Source: Sinomonas humi
GTDB lineage: Bacteria > Actinomycetota > Actinomycetes > Actinomycetales > Micrococcaceae
Direction: 5' to 3'
NCBI RefSeq assembly: GCF_000802235.1
Contig: NZ_JTDL01000089.1
Location: forward strand, 27,589-91,588
DNA: 64,000 nt
Shown here piece after piece: positions 36,138 to 44,420 of this stretch (within the stretch, counting starts at the first letter, position 1; each line of letters opens with the position of its first letter). Under the pieces are notes generated by a model. The model searched no databases and was not told the DNA's origin. It worked only from the letters and a program-made list of their open reading frames with translations. The position numbers and the translations under genes are program-made.

Positions 36138-37433
36138 ATGACCACGTGGCGGATCCGGGACTTCCACCCCTCGGACCTTGACGGCATCCTCCATCTCTGG
36201 AGCGCCATGACGGAATCGGGCATCGAGCCCGTGTACTCGCTCTCGGAGGTCCTCGCGAGCTGCCAGGCAGACTTCGCCGTCGTCGCCGTCCATGGCGAGG
36301 ACATCGTCGGAGCGGCCGTCGGGCGGGCGGCGCATGAGCAGGGGTGGATCGTCTTCCTCGCGACCCTGCCCGAGTGGCGGGGGAGGGGTATCGGCACCGG
36401 CCTTCTCGCGGCGCTCGAGCATCGCATGGCCCCCCTCGGCCTCGCAAAGCTCTCGGCGCTCATGCCGGACACCGAGACTCGGATCGACGCGTTCCTCAAC
36501 CGCGGCTTCAAGGACGTCAAGAACCTCCGCTTCTTCGAGCGCCAGATCCCCGTGCAGCGCGCGGAACTCGGCCCGCTCGCGCAGCTCGGCGGACGCGTCC
36601 TGCCGCGCAACCTTTGGGACAACGTGGCCGGGATGCAGAGCGAGAAGCAACTGCTCGAACGGAGGCTCGTGCTCCCCCTCGCCGAGGCCGAGCTCGCGGA
36701 TGAATTCGGCGTTGTGCCGCCCCGCGCCGTCGTCCTCTTCGGCCCGCCCGGCACCGGCAAGACGACGTTCGCGAAGGCGATCGCCTCGCGCCTCGAATGG
36801 CCGTTCGTGGAGGTCTTCCCGTCACGCCTTGCTGCGGACTCGGAGGGCCTCGCGGGCGCGCTCCGCCGCACGTTCCTCGAGATTGCCGAGCTCGAACACG
36901 CGGTCGTGTTCCTCGACGAGGTCGAGGAGATCGCGTCGCGCCGCGCGGGGGATCCGCCGAGCCCCACGCAGGGCGTCACGAACGAACTGCTCAAGATCAT
37001 TCCCGCCTTCCGCGAGCAGCCCGGGAGGCTCCTCGTGTGCGCTACCAATTTCATCCGGGCCCTGGACCCTGCCTTCCTCCGCCACGGCCGCTTCGACTAC
37101 GTCATCCCGATCGGGCTGCCGGACGCCGAGGCACGGCGCGCAATGTGGAACCGCTTCATTCCCGCGGCCGTCCTGGCAGAAGTCGACGTGGACGTGCTCG
37201 TCGAGCGGACAGAGGGCTTCTCGCCGGCGGACATCGAGTTCGCCGCGCGCTCGGCCTCGCAACGAGCCCTCGAGAAAGCCGTCTACTCCGACGGCGGCCA
37301 ATCCTCCACGAACGGTCGCCGCGGCCCCACGACCGAGGACTACCTCGAAGCCGTCTCCGAGACGAAGACGACCGTGAGCGAGGAGGTCGCTGCCGCCTTC
37401 CTCGAGGACATCGAGGAGCTCGCCCGCGTCTGA
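36138..37433 (+). CDS. GNAT acetyltransferase fused to AAA+ ATPase
   Basis: A 431-residue two-domain protein. Residues 1-140 are a GNAT N-acetyltransferase domain, with the acetyl-CoA loop RGRGIG (81-86) after LATLPEW and a typical fold end (NRGFKDVKNLRFFE). Residues of about 155-431 are an AAA+ ATPase of the FtsH/Cdc48-like kind: Walker A GPPGTGKTT (202-210), Walker B VVFLDEVEE (256-264), a sensor-1-like CATN, and the second-region-of-homology motif ALDPAFLRHGRFD. This pairing suggests an ATPase that remodels a protein which the other domain modifies. There is no protease domain. It is monocistronic with AAAGGAG before the ATG; neither substrate is known. Confidence 0.87.
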   Translation: MTTWRIRDFHPSDLDGILHLWSAMTESGIEPVYSLSEVLASCQADFAVVAVHGEDIVGAAVGRAAHEQGWIVFLATLPEWRGRGIGTGLLAALEHRMAPLGLAKLSALMPDTETRIDAFLNRGFKDVKNLRFFERQIPVQRAELGPLAQLGGRVLPRNLWDNVAGMQSEKQLLERRLVLPLAEAELADEFGVVPPRAVVLFGPPGTGKTTFAKAIASRLEWPFVEVFPSRLAADSEGLAGALRRTFLEIAELEHAVVFLDEVEEIASRRAGDPPSPTQGVTNELLKIIPAFREQPGRLLVCATNFIRALDPAFLRHGRFDYVIPIGLPDAEARRAMWNRFIPAAVLAEVDVDVLVERTEGFSPADIEFAARSASQRALEKAVYSDGGQSSTNGRRGPTTEDYLEAVSETKTTVSEEVAAAFLEDIEELARV

Positions 37434-37664
37434 GCGCCGGGGTCTCTGACCGGCTGCCGTCTCCGACGTCCCTCGGTTTCCGACCTTCATTGGATCGGGA
37501 CCAGCGGCGTGTTGCGTGCGACTCGCCGCTCCTGCCCGGTTGCAGGCGGGAGAGCCGGTCGGAATCAGAGGCGCCCGCTCAGCCGGGAGCGGGGTTCGAC
37601 GGCGGCTCTGGATTGCGTCGTCGTCGGTTCTGTGAGCGCGCGAAGCCGTGGCAGAGTGTTGCGC

Positions 37665-38762
37665 ATGACTGGAGCGCTCCTGAAGGCTGCCCACCGCGTC
37701 GGCGACCGAGTCCATGCCGCGCAGACTGTCTGGGCACGGAGGCTGGGCTTCGTCCCCCAAGTGGTCGCGTACCGGGGTTACGGCACCACGTCTCGGGTAC
37801 GGATACTCGCGCGCGTCCTGTACGGCGCGCCAGGCCTTCACAGGATCGGCGCGAACGCGGTCACGGTGCCCGACCGGGGCCGAGAGCGCAGCCGCGACGC
37901 CGGCTGGTACGAGCCGCCGATGCCGAGCGGGTGGACCGGCACCGAGGATGTCCGGGGATGGCGCGCCTTCACGAGCATCCCGATCGAGCATTCGGCCGTC
38001 ACCATTGAGGTCGGGGGGCATACGACGACGGTGCGCGCCGACTTCGGCGGTGTCATCGACGCGATGGTGCACGTCTCCCTCGAGCCAGGCTGGCACGACG
38101 TCAAGATGAGCGCCGAGGGCACGGAGCCAGCCGTCGGTCAGGTTCTCGTGGTCGATCCCTCGTCGACGTTCGGGATCGTCTCCGACATCGACGACACCGT
38201 CATGGTCACGGCCCTCCCACGCCCGTTCCTCGCCCTCTGGAACACGTTCGTGGTGAGCGAGCGAGCGCGCACCCCCACGCCTGGAATGTCCGTGCTGCTC
38301 GACCGCCTGGCAGCCCGCCATCCCGCAGCCCCGGTCATGTACCTCTCGACAGGGCCGTGGAACGCCGCCCCAACCCTCGCCCGCTTCCTCGGACGCAACC
38401 TCTACCCGGCCGGCCCGCTCCTGCTGACCGACTGGGGCATGACGGCGGACAGCTGGTTCCGCAGCGGCCGCGAGCACAAGGCCCGGAACCTCGCGCGGCT
38501 CGCCGCCGAGTTCCCCGATCTCAAGTGGCTCCTCATCGGCGACAACGGCCAGCACGACGAGTCGATCTACGCCGAGTTCGCCCACCGGCACCCGGAGAAT
38601 GTCGCAGCCGTCGCGATCCGCGAACTCTCCGCGGGCGAGGCGGTGTTCTCCGGCGGCACGATGCACGACGGCAGCACCGCCCGCGTTCCCGGCGTCCCCT
38701 GGGCGTCCGCGCCCGACGGCGCAGGGCTCGCCGAGCAGCTCGAGAAGTTCGGCCTTCTCTAG
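37665..38762 (+). CDS. App1-type phosphatase (DUF2183)
   Basis: A 365-residue protein with the phosphatidate phosphatase App1 catalytic domain. VSDIDDTVM carries the DxDxT motif (Asp174, Asp176, Thr178). It is followed by PVMYLSTGPWNAAPTLARFL, PLLLTDWG, HKARNLARLAAEFPDLKWLLIGDNGQHDESIYAEFA, the remaining HAD-like motifs. The N-terminal half forms a beta-rich domain. No membrane helix is seen. ATG 37665 is chosen; a CAGAGT box 7 nt upstream may make it leaderless. The family dephosphorylates phosphatidate-like lipids in yeast; the bacterial substrate is uncertain. Confidence 0.88.
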   Translation: MTGALLKAAHRVGDRVHAAQTVWARRLGFVPQVVAYRGYGTTSRVRILARVLYGAPGLHRIGANAVTVPDRGRERSRDAGWYEPPMPSGWTGTEDVRGWRAFTSIPIEHSAVTIEVGGHTTTVRADFGGVIDAMVHVSLEPGWHDVKMSAEGTEPAVGQVLVVDPSSTFGIVSDIDDTVMVTALPRPFLALWNTFVVSERARTPTPGMSVLLDRLAARHPAAPVMYLSTGPWNAAPTLARFLGRNLYPAGPLLLTDWGMTADSWFRSGREHKARNLARLAAEFPDLKWLLIGDNGQHDESIYAEFAHRHPENVAAVAIRELSAGEAVFSGGTMHDGSTARVPGVPWASAPDGAGLAEQLEKFGLL

Positions 38763-38806
38763 CTCAACCCTTGCCCTCAGCGTCCCTCTCATAGAGAGAA
38801 TGGGCC

Positions 38807-39955
38807 ATGACGGTCCTCCTGAGGTCTCTCCAAACCGCTGTCCCTCCTACGGTTCTCAAGCAGGCGGAGGCGCGCGACGTCTTCGCGGCGCAGGAAGGCC
38901 TCACGAGGCTGGGGACCCGCTTGGTCCGCACGTGCTTCGATGCGGCCGCCATCGACACCCGTCACTCCGCCGTCGCCGAATTCTCCTGGGACCTGCCGGA
39001 CACGGCCCCCGACTTTTTCGATCCCGCCGCCGGCCGCATCCTGAACCCGAGCACGAAGACCCGCAACGACGTCTTCGTCCGCGAGGCCACCCCACTGTTC
39101 ACCGAGACCGCGCGCGGCGCGCTCGAGGCGGCGGACGGGATCGGCCCCGAGGACGTCACGCACGTCATCACGGTCTCCTGCACCGGCTTCTTCAACCCGG
39201 GCCCTGACTACCGAGTCGTCCGCGAACTCGGCCTCCGCCCGTCGGTCCAGCGATTCCATCTCGGTTTCATGGGGTGCTACGCCGCCTTCCCGGCCCTCCG
39301 CGCAGCCAAGCTCTTCTGCGAAGCGGATCCGAACGCCGTCGTCCTCGTCGCCATCGTCGAGCTCTGCACGCTCCACGTCCGCAGCTCGAACAACCCCGAC
39401 ACGATCCTCGGCGCGTCCCTCTTCGCCGATGGTGCCGCAGCCGCCGTCATCACCGCACGCGACCTTCCGCTCACCCGCCCGGCCCTGAGCCTCGACGCGT
39501 TCGAGACCACTCTCACGCCCGTGGGCGAGGACACAATGGCGTGGAACATCGGCGACCAGGGGTTCGAGATGGTGCTGGGCTCCTACGTGCCGCACATCAT
39601 CGACGACCACATCACCGGCGCCCTCGAACCGCTCCTCGCGGGCGATCCGGCGCTCGCAGGACGCCCCCACAACGGGATCGAGCACTGGGCGATCCACCCC
39701 GGGGGCCGCAGCATCGTCGACAAGGTCGTGGCCCGGCTCGGCCTGAGCGAGGCACAGGCCGAACCGGCGCGCGAGACACTCCGCGAGTTCGGCAACATGA
39801 GCAGCGCGACCATCATGTTCGTCTTCGAGCGGATCCTGGGCCTCCCTCTACCTGACGGCGAGTCTGGTGCACCCGGTTCCGAGCGCGTGTGCGCGATGGC
39901 CTTCGGCCCCGGCCTCACGATCGAGACAGCGTTGCTGACGCGCGTGAACCCTTGA
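38807..39955 (+). CDS. type III polyketide synthase
   Basis: A 382-residue chalcone/stilbene-synthase-like enzyme that condenses malonyl-CoA units on an acyl-CoA starter. The catalytic triad is complete: Cys157 in LGFMGCYAAFPAL, His297 in WAIHPGGRSI and Asn330 in EFGNMSSAT. The gatekeeping region VSCTGFFNPGPDYRVV is present. Bacterial relatives make alkylresorcinols, alkylpyrones or tetrahydroxynaphthalene. The next gene, a flavoprotein hydroxylase, overlaps by 4 nt, so the product is probably hydroxylated to a quinone-forming aromatic. No methyltransferase is adjacent. The starter unit cannot be told from sequence. Confidence 0.92.
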   Translation: MTVLLRSLQTAVPPTVLKQAEARDVFAAQEGLTRLGTRLVRTCFDAAAIDTRHSAVAEFSWDLPDTAPDFFDPAAGRILNPSTKTRNDVFVREATPLFTETARGALEAADGIGPEDVTHVITVSCTGFFNPGPDYRVVRELGLRPSVQRFHLGFMGCYAAFPALRAAKLFCEADPNAVVLVAIVELCTLHVRSSNNPDTILGASLFADGAAAAVITARDLPLTRPALSLDAFETTLTPVGEDTMAWNIGDQGFEMVLGSYVPHIIDDHITGALEPLLAGDPALAGRPHNGIEHWAIHPGGRSIVDKVVARLGLSEAQAEPARETLREFGNMSSATIMFVFERILGLPLPDGESGAPGSERVCAMAFGPGLTIETALLTRVNP

Positions 39956-41130
39956 CCCCTGCTACCGAGCGCCGCGAGGTCGTGATCGTCGGTGGAGGCC
40001 CCGTTGGCCTCTGCCTCGGTGTGCTCCTCGCGCAGAAGGGGATCGACGTCGTCGTCCTCGAATCCCGCGCCGACCGGAGCCAGCATTCGCGGGCCATCGG
40101 GATCCACCCTCCCGGCCTGCGCGTCCTCGCGGCAGCGGGGGTCGACGGGGCGCTCGCGGCCGCGGGGGTCGAGCTCACCGAGGGGCGGGCTCGCTCCCAG
40201 GGGGAGGAGGTGGCACGGCTCGAGTTCGATCCGCCCGTCCTCGCCGTCCCGCAGTGGCTCACCGAGCAGACGCTCGAGGCCCGGCTCGCCGAGCTCGCGC
40301 CGGGCGCACTCCGGCGAGGAGTGCGTGCGGTGGGGGTCGAGAGGGCGGTCTCGGGCGGCCAAGGCGGTGCCGTGGTCCGTGGTCTGAGCGGAGACACAGA
40401 GGTGCGCATCGAGGGCCGCTGGGTTGTGGCGGCCGACGGCGCGCGCTCGCCCCTGCGCAGCGCCATCGGCGTTCCCGTACACGAGCGGGAGTACCCCGAT
40501 GCCTACCTCATGGGCGACTTCACGGACACGACGGCCGACGGGGCCGCGGCCGTCCTGCACCTCGAGCCGGGGGGCATCATCGAGTCCTTCCCGCTCCCGG
40601 GCGGCGTGCGGCGGTGGGTCGTGCACACAGACGGGCTCGAGCCGGAGCCGAGCCCGGAGCGGCTCGCGCGCCTCGTGGCCGAGCGGACGGGCATCGCCGT
40701 GGACCCGCGGACCAACACGATGCTCAGCGCCTTCACTGTGCGCGAGCGTTTGGCCGCTTCGATGCTCCGCGGCCGCGTCGTGCTGGTCGGCGACGCCGCG
40801 CACGAGGTGAGCCCGATCGGCGGTCAGGGGATGACGCTCGGCTGGCTCGACGCTCAGGCGTTCGCGCCATTGCTGGCCGAGGACGTCAAGGCGGCGCGCT
40901 ATGGGTGGGAGTCCGATGGCGCGGTGGCTTGGCCTGCGCTGTGGGCGCGGGTCGCCGAAGAACGACGGCGGGCGGCGGCCGAGGCGGCGCGGCACGCCGG
41001 CCTCAACATGGCCCTCGGGCGGCCGCTTCCGCCGGGGCTCATGTCGGCGCGCAACGCGCTCTTCCGCGGGCTCTACAGGGCGCCGGTGGTTCGGGGCTGG
41101 ACGTCGCGCCGCTTCACCATGCAGACCTGA
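39952..41130 (+). CDS. FAD-dependent aromatic monooxygenase
   Basis: A 392-residue class A flavoprotein hydroxylase. It shows the FAD-binding VIVGGGPVGLCLGVLL, the DG motif VAADGARSPLRSA and the GD motif VVLVGDAAHEVSPIGGQGM. It starts at TTG 39952, overlapping the polyketide synthase stop as TTGA, so the pair is co-translated. It probably hydroxylates the aromatic ring made by the synthase, as in phenolic lipid and quinone pathways. The last 17 nt overlap the 3' end of the convergent gluQRS gene. Confidence 0.9.
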   Translation: MTPATERREVVIVGGGPVGLCLGVLLAQKGIDVVVLESRADRSQHSRAIGIHPPGLRVLAAAGVDGALAAAGVELTEGRARSQGEEVARLEFDPPVLAVPQWLTEQTLEARLAELAPGALRRGVRAVGVERAVSGGQGGAVVRGLSGDTEVRIEGRWVVAADGARSPLRSAIGVPVHEREYPDAYLMGDFTDTTADGAAAVLHLEPGGIIESFPLPGGVRRWVVHTDGLEPEPSPERLARLVAERTGIAVDPRTNTMLSAFTVRERLAASMLRGRVVLVGDAAHEVSPIGGQGMTLGWLDAQAFAPLLAEDVKAARYGWESDGAVAWPALWARVAEERRRAAAEAARHAGLNMALGRPLPPGLMSARNALFRGLYRAPVVRGWTSRRFTMQT

Positions 41131-42013
41131 CGGCGCCTGCAGGGTCCACTACCCACGGATCCCGCGGGAGCGCCGCGGGCGAGAACGCCTCAAGAGCGGC
41201 CGGAAGCGAAGGGGGCAGGCAGAGAGATGCAAGGAGGAGCCCTGTGACCCGCTCGGCCGAAACCCCCTCTGCCGCGAGCGCCGCGAGCGTCACCGCCCCG
41301 TCGCGCTTCGCGAGCCGGCGGTGAGCCTGGTTGAGCACGAGCGGGACGTGCGCGTACTCCGGCACCGTGTATCCCAAGAGCCCGGCGAGATAGGCCTGCC
41401 TCGGCGTCGAGGGCAGGAGATCGTCCCCGCGGACCACCTGGTCTACGCCCTGCGCGGCGTCGTCGACGACCACGGCGAGGTTGTACGCGACCACTCCGTC
41501 GTTGCGCCGCAGCACGAAATCGTCCACAAGCCCCAAGTACCGGCCGTGCACCAAGTCAGTGACCGCCCATTCGGCGACCCCGGCCCGGAGGCGGATGGCA
41601 GCCGGACGCTCTGCACGCCGTCGTTCGCGCTCCGCCTCACTGAGGTCGCGGCACGTGCCCGGGTAGGCGCCCTGAGGCGCGTGCGGGGCGCTGGGGGCCT
41701 CCTGGATCTCCCGGCGGGTGCAGTAGCACTCGTAAGTGAGCCCATCCTCGGTGAGACCTCGCAGCGCGTCCTCGTACAGTTCGGTCCGCTCGCTCTGCCG
41801 CACAACCGGCCCGTCCCAGTCGATCCCGATGGCGGCGAGGTCCCGGAGCTGGGCCGCCTCGGCGCCTGCACGCGCCCGGTCGAGGTCCTCGATCCGAATG
41901 AGGAACCGGCGGCCTGTCGACCGCGCGAAGAGCCACGCGAGCAGCGCCGTCCTGAGGTTGCCGAGGTGGAGTTCGCCGGAGGGGCTGGGAGCGAAGCGGC
42001 CGGCGGGCATCAT
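41114..42013 (-). CDS. gluQ: glutamyl-Q tRNA(Asp) synthetase
   Basis: A tRNA-modifying paralogue of glutamyl-tRNA synthetase that lacks the anticodon domain. It loads glutamate onto queuosine 34 of tRNA-Asp. From ATG 42013 it has 299 residues, the typical length. Visible are RFAPSPSGELHLGNLRTAL (HIGH motif region), RIEDLDRARAG, a zinc-binding set around YECYCTRREI and PGTCR, and RLAKRDGAVTL in place of KMSKS. The ATG is chosen by the leaderless -10 TAACCT 7 nt upstream; GTG 42019 is an alternative. It is divergent from a MarR gene. Confidence 0.92.
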   Translation of the reverse strand: MMPAGRFAPSPSGELHLGNLRTALLAWLFARSTGRRFLIRIEDLDRARAGAEAAQLRDLAAIGIDWDGPVVRQSERTELYEDALRGLTEDGLTYECYCTRREIQEAPSAPHAPQGAYPGTCRDLSEAERERRRAERPAAIRLRAGVAEWAVTDLVHGRYLGLVDDFVLRRNDGVVAYNLAVVVDDAAQGVDQVVRGDDLLPSTPRQAYLAGLLGYTVPEYAHVPLVLNQAHRRLAKRDGAVTLAALAAEGVSAERVTGLLLASLCLPPSLPAALEAFSPAALPRDPWVVDPAGAVRSAW

Positions 42014-42020
42014 GGCCACA

Positions 42021-42026
42021 AGGTTA
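42021..42026 (-). promoter_or_regulatory. leaderless-type -10 box (gluQRS)
   Basis: On the reverse strand TAACCT is followed by 7 nt and ATG 42013. Confidence 0.55.
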
Positions 42027-42074
42027 GCCCGCTCCGCTGAGGCCCGATTTGAGGGTGCGCTCCCGTCACGCGCC

Positions 42075-42080
42075 TATGCT
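42075..42080 (+). promoter_or_regulatory. leaderless-type -10 box (MarR gene 2)
   Basis: TATGCT, then 8 nt, then GTG 42089. The two divergent promoters share about 50 bp. Confidence 0.55.
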
Positions 42081-42088
42081 TGGTATCC

Positions 42089-42649
42089 GTGACGGAATCC
42101 CGCTGGCTCTCGGCCGAGGAGCGTCGCGCGTGGCTGGCCCTCTTGAGCGTGACGACGCTCCTGCCAGCCGCCCTCGACGCCCATCTCATGTCCCTCGGCC
42201 GACTCTCGCTCTTCGACTACAACGTCCTCGCGATGCTCAGTGAGGCGGACGGTCGGTCCCTGCCCATGAAGGAGCTCGCCGCCCGCACCTCGGCGTCGCT
42301 CTCGCGACTCTCCCACGTCGTGACGAAGCTCCAGAGCCGTGGCTGGATCGACCGGCAGCCCTCGCCCGACGACGCCCGCGTGACGAACGCGCACCTCACC
42401 GATCTCGGGTGGGAGACGATCGTCGACCTCGCCCCGGACCACGTCGAGCGCGTGCGGGAGATCGTCTTCGACGGGCTCGACGAGGAGGATGCGCGTCGGC
42501 TCGGAGACATCGCCGAGAAGATCGTCGCCCAGCTCGACGAGGCTTCGTGGATTTTCCGCGACAGCGAGCGAGACCCCGGCCTTCCCTGCCCGAAGCGTCG
42601 GGCGGCGCCGACGGCAGGAGCAGCGGACGACGGCGGGAGCGCGGCATGA
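42089..42649 (+). CDS. MarR-family regulator, coupled to SGNH hydrolase
   Basis: A 186-residue winged-helix regulator. The core contains LSLFDYNVLAMLSEADGRSLPMKELAARTSASLSRLSHVVTKLQSRGWIDR, then the wing PSPDDARVTNAHLTDLG. GTG 42089 fits the leaderless promoter; TTG 42080 is an alternative. The C-terminal 30 residues are an unusual Pro/Ala/Gly-rich tail whose stop overlaps the start of the next gene by ATGA. The coupling implies that it regulates, or is regulated with, the SGNH hydrolase. Confidence 0.87.
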   Translation: MTESRWLSAEERRAWLALLSVTTLLPAALDAHLMSLGRLSLFDYNVLAMLSEADGRSLPMKELAARTSASLSRLSHVVTKLQSRGWIDRQPSPDDARVTNAHLTDLGWETIVDLAPDHVERVREIVFDGLDEEDARRLGDIAEKIVAQLDEASWIFRDSERDPGLPCPKRRAAPTAGAADDGGSAA

Positions 42650-43413
42650 GCGCGGAGTTCACGAAGCGCTGGGTCGCGATGGGCGATTCGTTCACGGAGG
42701 GCGTCGGTGACCCGGATGCGTCGCGTCCGAATGGCGTCCGCGGGTGGGCCGATCGGGCAGCCGAGCAGCTCCAGGCCGCCGATCCCAGTTTCGGGTACGC
42801 GAACCTCGCCATCCGGGGGAAGAAGCTGCGCCAGGTGATCACTGAGCAGCTTGAACCCGCCCTCGCGCTTCGCCCCACGCTCGTGACCGTCTACGCGGGC
42901 GCAAACGACATCCTGCGCCCGAAGGTCGACATCGACGGGCTGCTCGAGGAGTACGACGCCGCAATCGCGCGCCTCAAGGAGGCCGGAGCCCAAGTGCTCC
43001 TGTTCACGGGGTTCGATGCGGGAACGTCGAAGATCTTCGGCGCGATGCGTGGGCGGACGGCGGTCTACAACGAGCAGGTTCGCTGGATAGCCGATCGCCG
43101 CGGGGCCACCCTGGTCGACTATTGGCGCTTCCACGAGTTCCAGGACTGGCGCATGTGGGCCGAGGACCGGATGCACATGTCCGCGCTCGGCCACGCGACG
43201 ATGGCTAATCGGGTGCTGGGGATCCTCGAGCACGAGGGTCTCGCGGATCTTCCCGACGTGCCCGAACTCCCGATCCTGAGCGTGCGCGAGCGGTTCCGAG
43301 CCAACGCGGCGTGGGCCCGGGAGTTCGCGGGGCCGTGGGTGATGCGCCGGCTCACCGGCCGCTCGTCGGGGGACAACCTGAGTCCGAAGTACCCGGAGCT
43401 CGTGCGGCTCTGA
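42646..43413 (+). CDS. SGNH/GDSL hydrolase, paralogue 2
   Basis: A 255-residue cytoplasmic SGNH hydrolase. GGGAG precedes ATG 42646 and the start overlaps the MarR stop. Block I is WVAMGDSFTEGVGD (Ser15). Block III is YAGANDIL, with Ala replacing the second Gly. Block V is AEDRMHMSALG (Asp174, His177). It is about half identical by eye to the protein at 33257, with the same C-terminal extension. A 32-bp tandem repeat array begins 2 nt after its stop. Confidence 0.87.
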   Translation: MSAEFTKRWVAMGDSFTEGVGDPDASRPNGVRGWADRAAEQLQAADPSFGYANLAIRGKKLRQVITEQLEPALALRPTLVTVYAGANDILRPKVDIDGLLEEYDAAIARLKEAGAQVLLFTGFDAGTSKIFGAMRGRTAVYNEQVRWIADRRGATLVDYWRFHEFQDWRMWAEDRMHMSALGHATMANRVLGILEHEGLADLPDVPELPILSVRERFRANAAWAREFAGPWVMRRLTGRSSGDNLSPKYPELVRL

Positions 43414-43414
43414 C

Positions 43415-43570
43415 CGTTCAGGGGTCACCTTCGGCGGGTCGAGCCCCGTTCAAGTGTCACCTCCCGCGGGTGTAGCCCCATTCAAGTGTCACCTCCCGCG
43501 GGTGTAGCCCCGTTCAAGTGTCACCTCCGGCGGGTGTAGCCCCGTTCAGGGGTCACCTCCGGCGGGTGTT
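43415..43570. repeat. 32-bp tandem repeat array A, about 5 copies
   Basis: Units start at 43415, 43447, 43479, 43511 and 43543, an exact 32-bp period. The core is GTCACCTCCSGCGGGTGTAG, preceded by CGTTCAAGT or CGTTCAGGG. The last unit is partial and runs into the 3' end of apbE (stop at 43569). The array lies between convergent genes. The core matches that of array B at 50.8 kb. Confidence 0.92.
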
Positions 43571-44420
43571 ACGCGGCGTGCGGGGCGCGGAAGCCCGGGG
43601 TGGCGAGGAGGCCGCCGTCGTTCGTCACGGCCAGCACGTCGACATCCCACTGTGCGGTCGCAAGGTCGAGCATTTCGCGCCCTCCGGCGACGATCGCTGT
43701 CGCGAGGACGTCGGCGGTCTCGATGTCCGCCGCAGCGACGCTGACCTGCATGAATTCGGGCGCGCCGCCGCTCACAGCCCAGATGTGGTCGCCGCGCTCG
43801 GCGCTCCCGGACGTCGCGAGGGCGCGACGCGCGACGCAACCTGGCGCCCCGGCGAGCGGGTAGGCGCCCAGCAGGGTCCGCCGGTCCTCCGGGTCGACGA
43901 CGCCGGCCAGCCACGGGCGGGCGGCGTCCCCTCCGGAGGTGGCGTTCGACGGCGATGGCGTGCCCGCGACGAGAACGTCGCCGCCAGCGTTGAGGCACCA
44001 GTCGGTGAGCCCGAGTGCCACGAGCGAGCGTCCTGCCTCGGCGATCGCACGGGCCTTGACGATGCCGCTGAGGTCGAGGACGCCGTCGGGACGCTCGGGG
44101 GTGAACGCGCCATGGGTCCGCCGTCGCCACTCGATCGCATCGGTGTAGACGGCCCGCGTCTCCGCGCTCGCGTTCGCCAGGCGCAGGACGCCCCGCGCGA
44201 GGGCGCTTGCCTCGGAGTCCTCGCGGAACAGGCTGAACCTGTCCTCGAGCGTCGCGAAATCGGCCTCGATGACCCGGACGGCCGCATCGAGCCTTCTCGC
44301 GCCGTCCCCGCCGTCGTCGCCTGCATCGGGCCTTGGCGCAAACGCCGCGCTCAGGCTCACAACCGTCCCCATCGCAAGGAATGTCCGCGCGTTGAGGTTC
44401 GCGGGCTGGTTCTCAGGCAT
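43569..44420 (-). CDS. apbE: FAD:protein FMN transferase
   Basis: A 283-residue flavin transferase that attaches FMN covalently to a Thr of a target protein. The family blocks are ARTFLAMGTVVSLS, LEDRFSLFREDSEAS, GVLDLSGIVKARAIAEAGR, GLTDWCLNAGGDVLV, and near the end the metal-site region VAAADIETADVLATAIV. No lipoprotein signal is seen, unlike many secreted ApbE proteins, so flavinylation may occur before export or on the inner face. Its start lies 8 nt inside the FMN-binding protein gene, its evident substrate. Confidence 0.92.
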   Translation of the reverse strand: MPENQPANLNARTFLAMGTVVSLSAAFAPRPDAGDDGGDGARRLDAAVRVIEADFATLEDRFSLFREDSEASALARGVLRLANASAETRAVYTDAIEWRRRTHGAFTPERPDGVLDLSGIVKARAIAEAGRSLVALGLTDWCLNAGGDVLVAGTPSPSNATSGGDAARPWLAGVVDPEDRRTLLGAYPLAGAPGCVARRALATSGSAERGDHIWAVSGGAPEFMQVSVAAADIETADVLATAIVAGGREMLDLATAQWDVDVLAVTNDGGLLATPGFRAPHAA

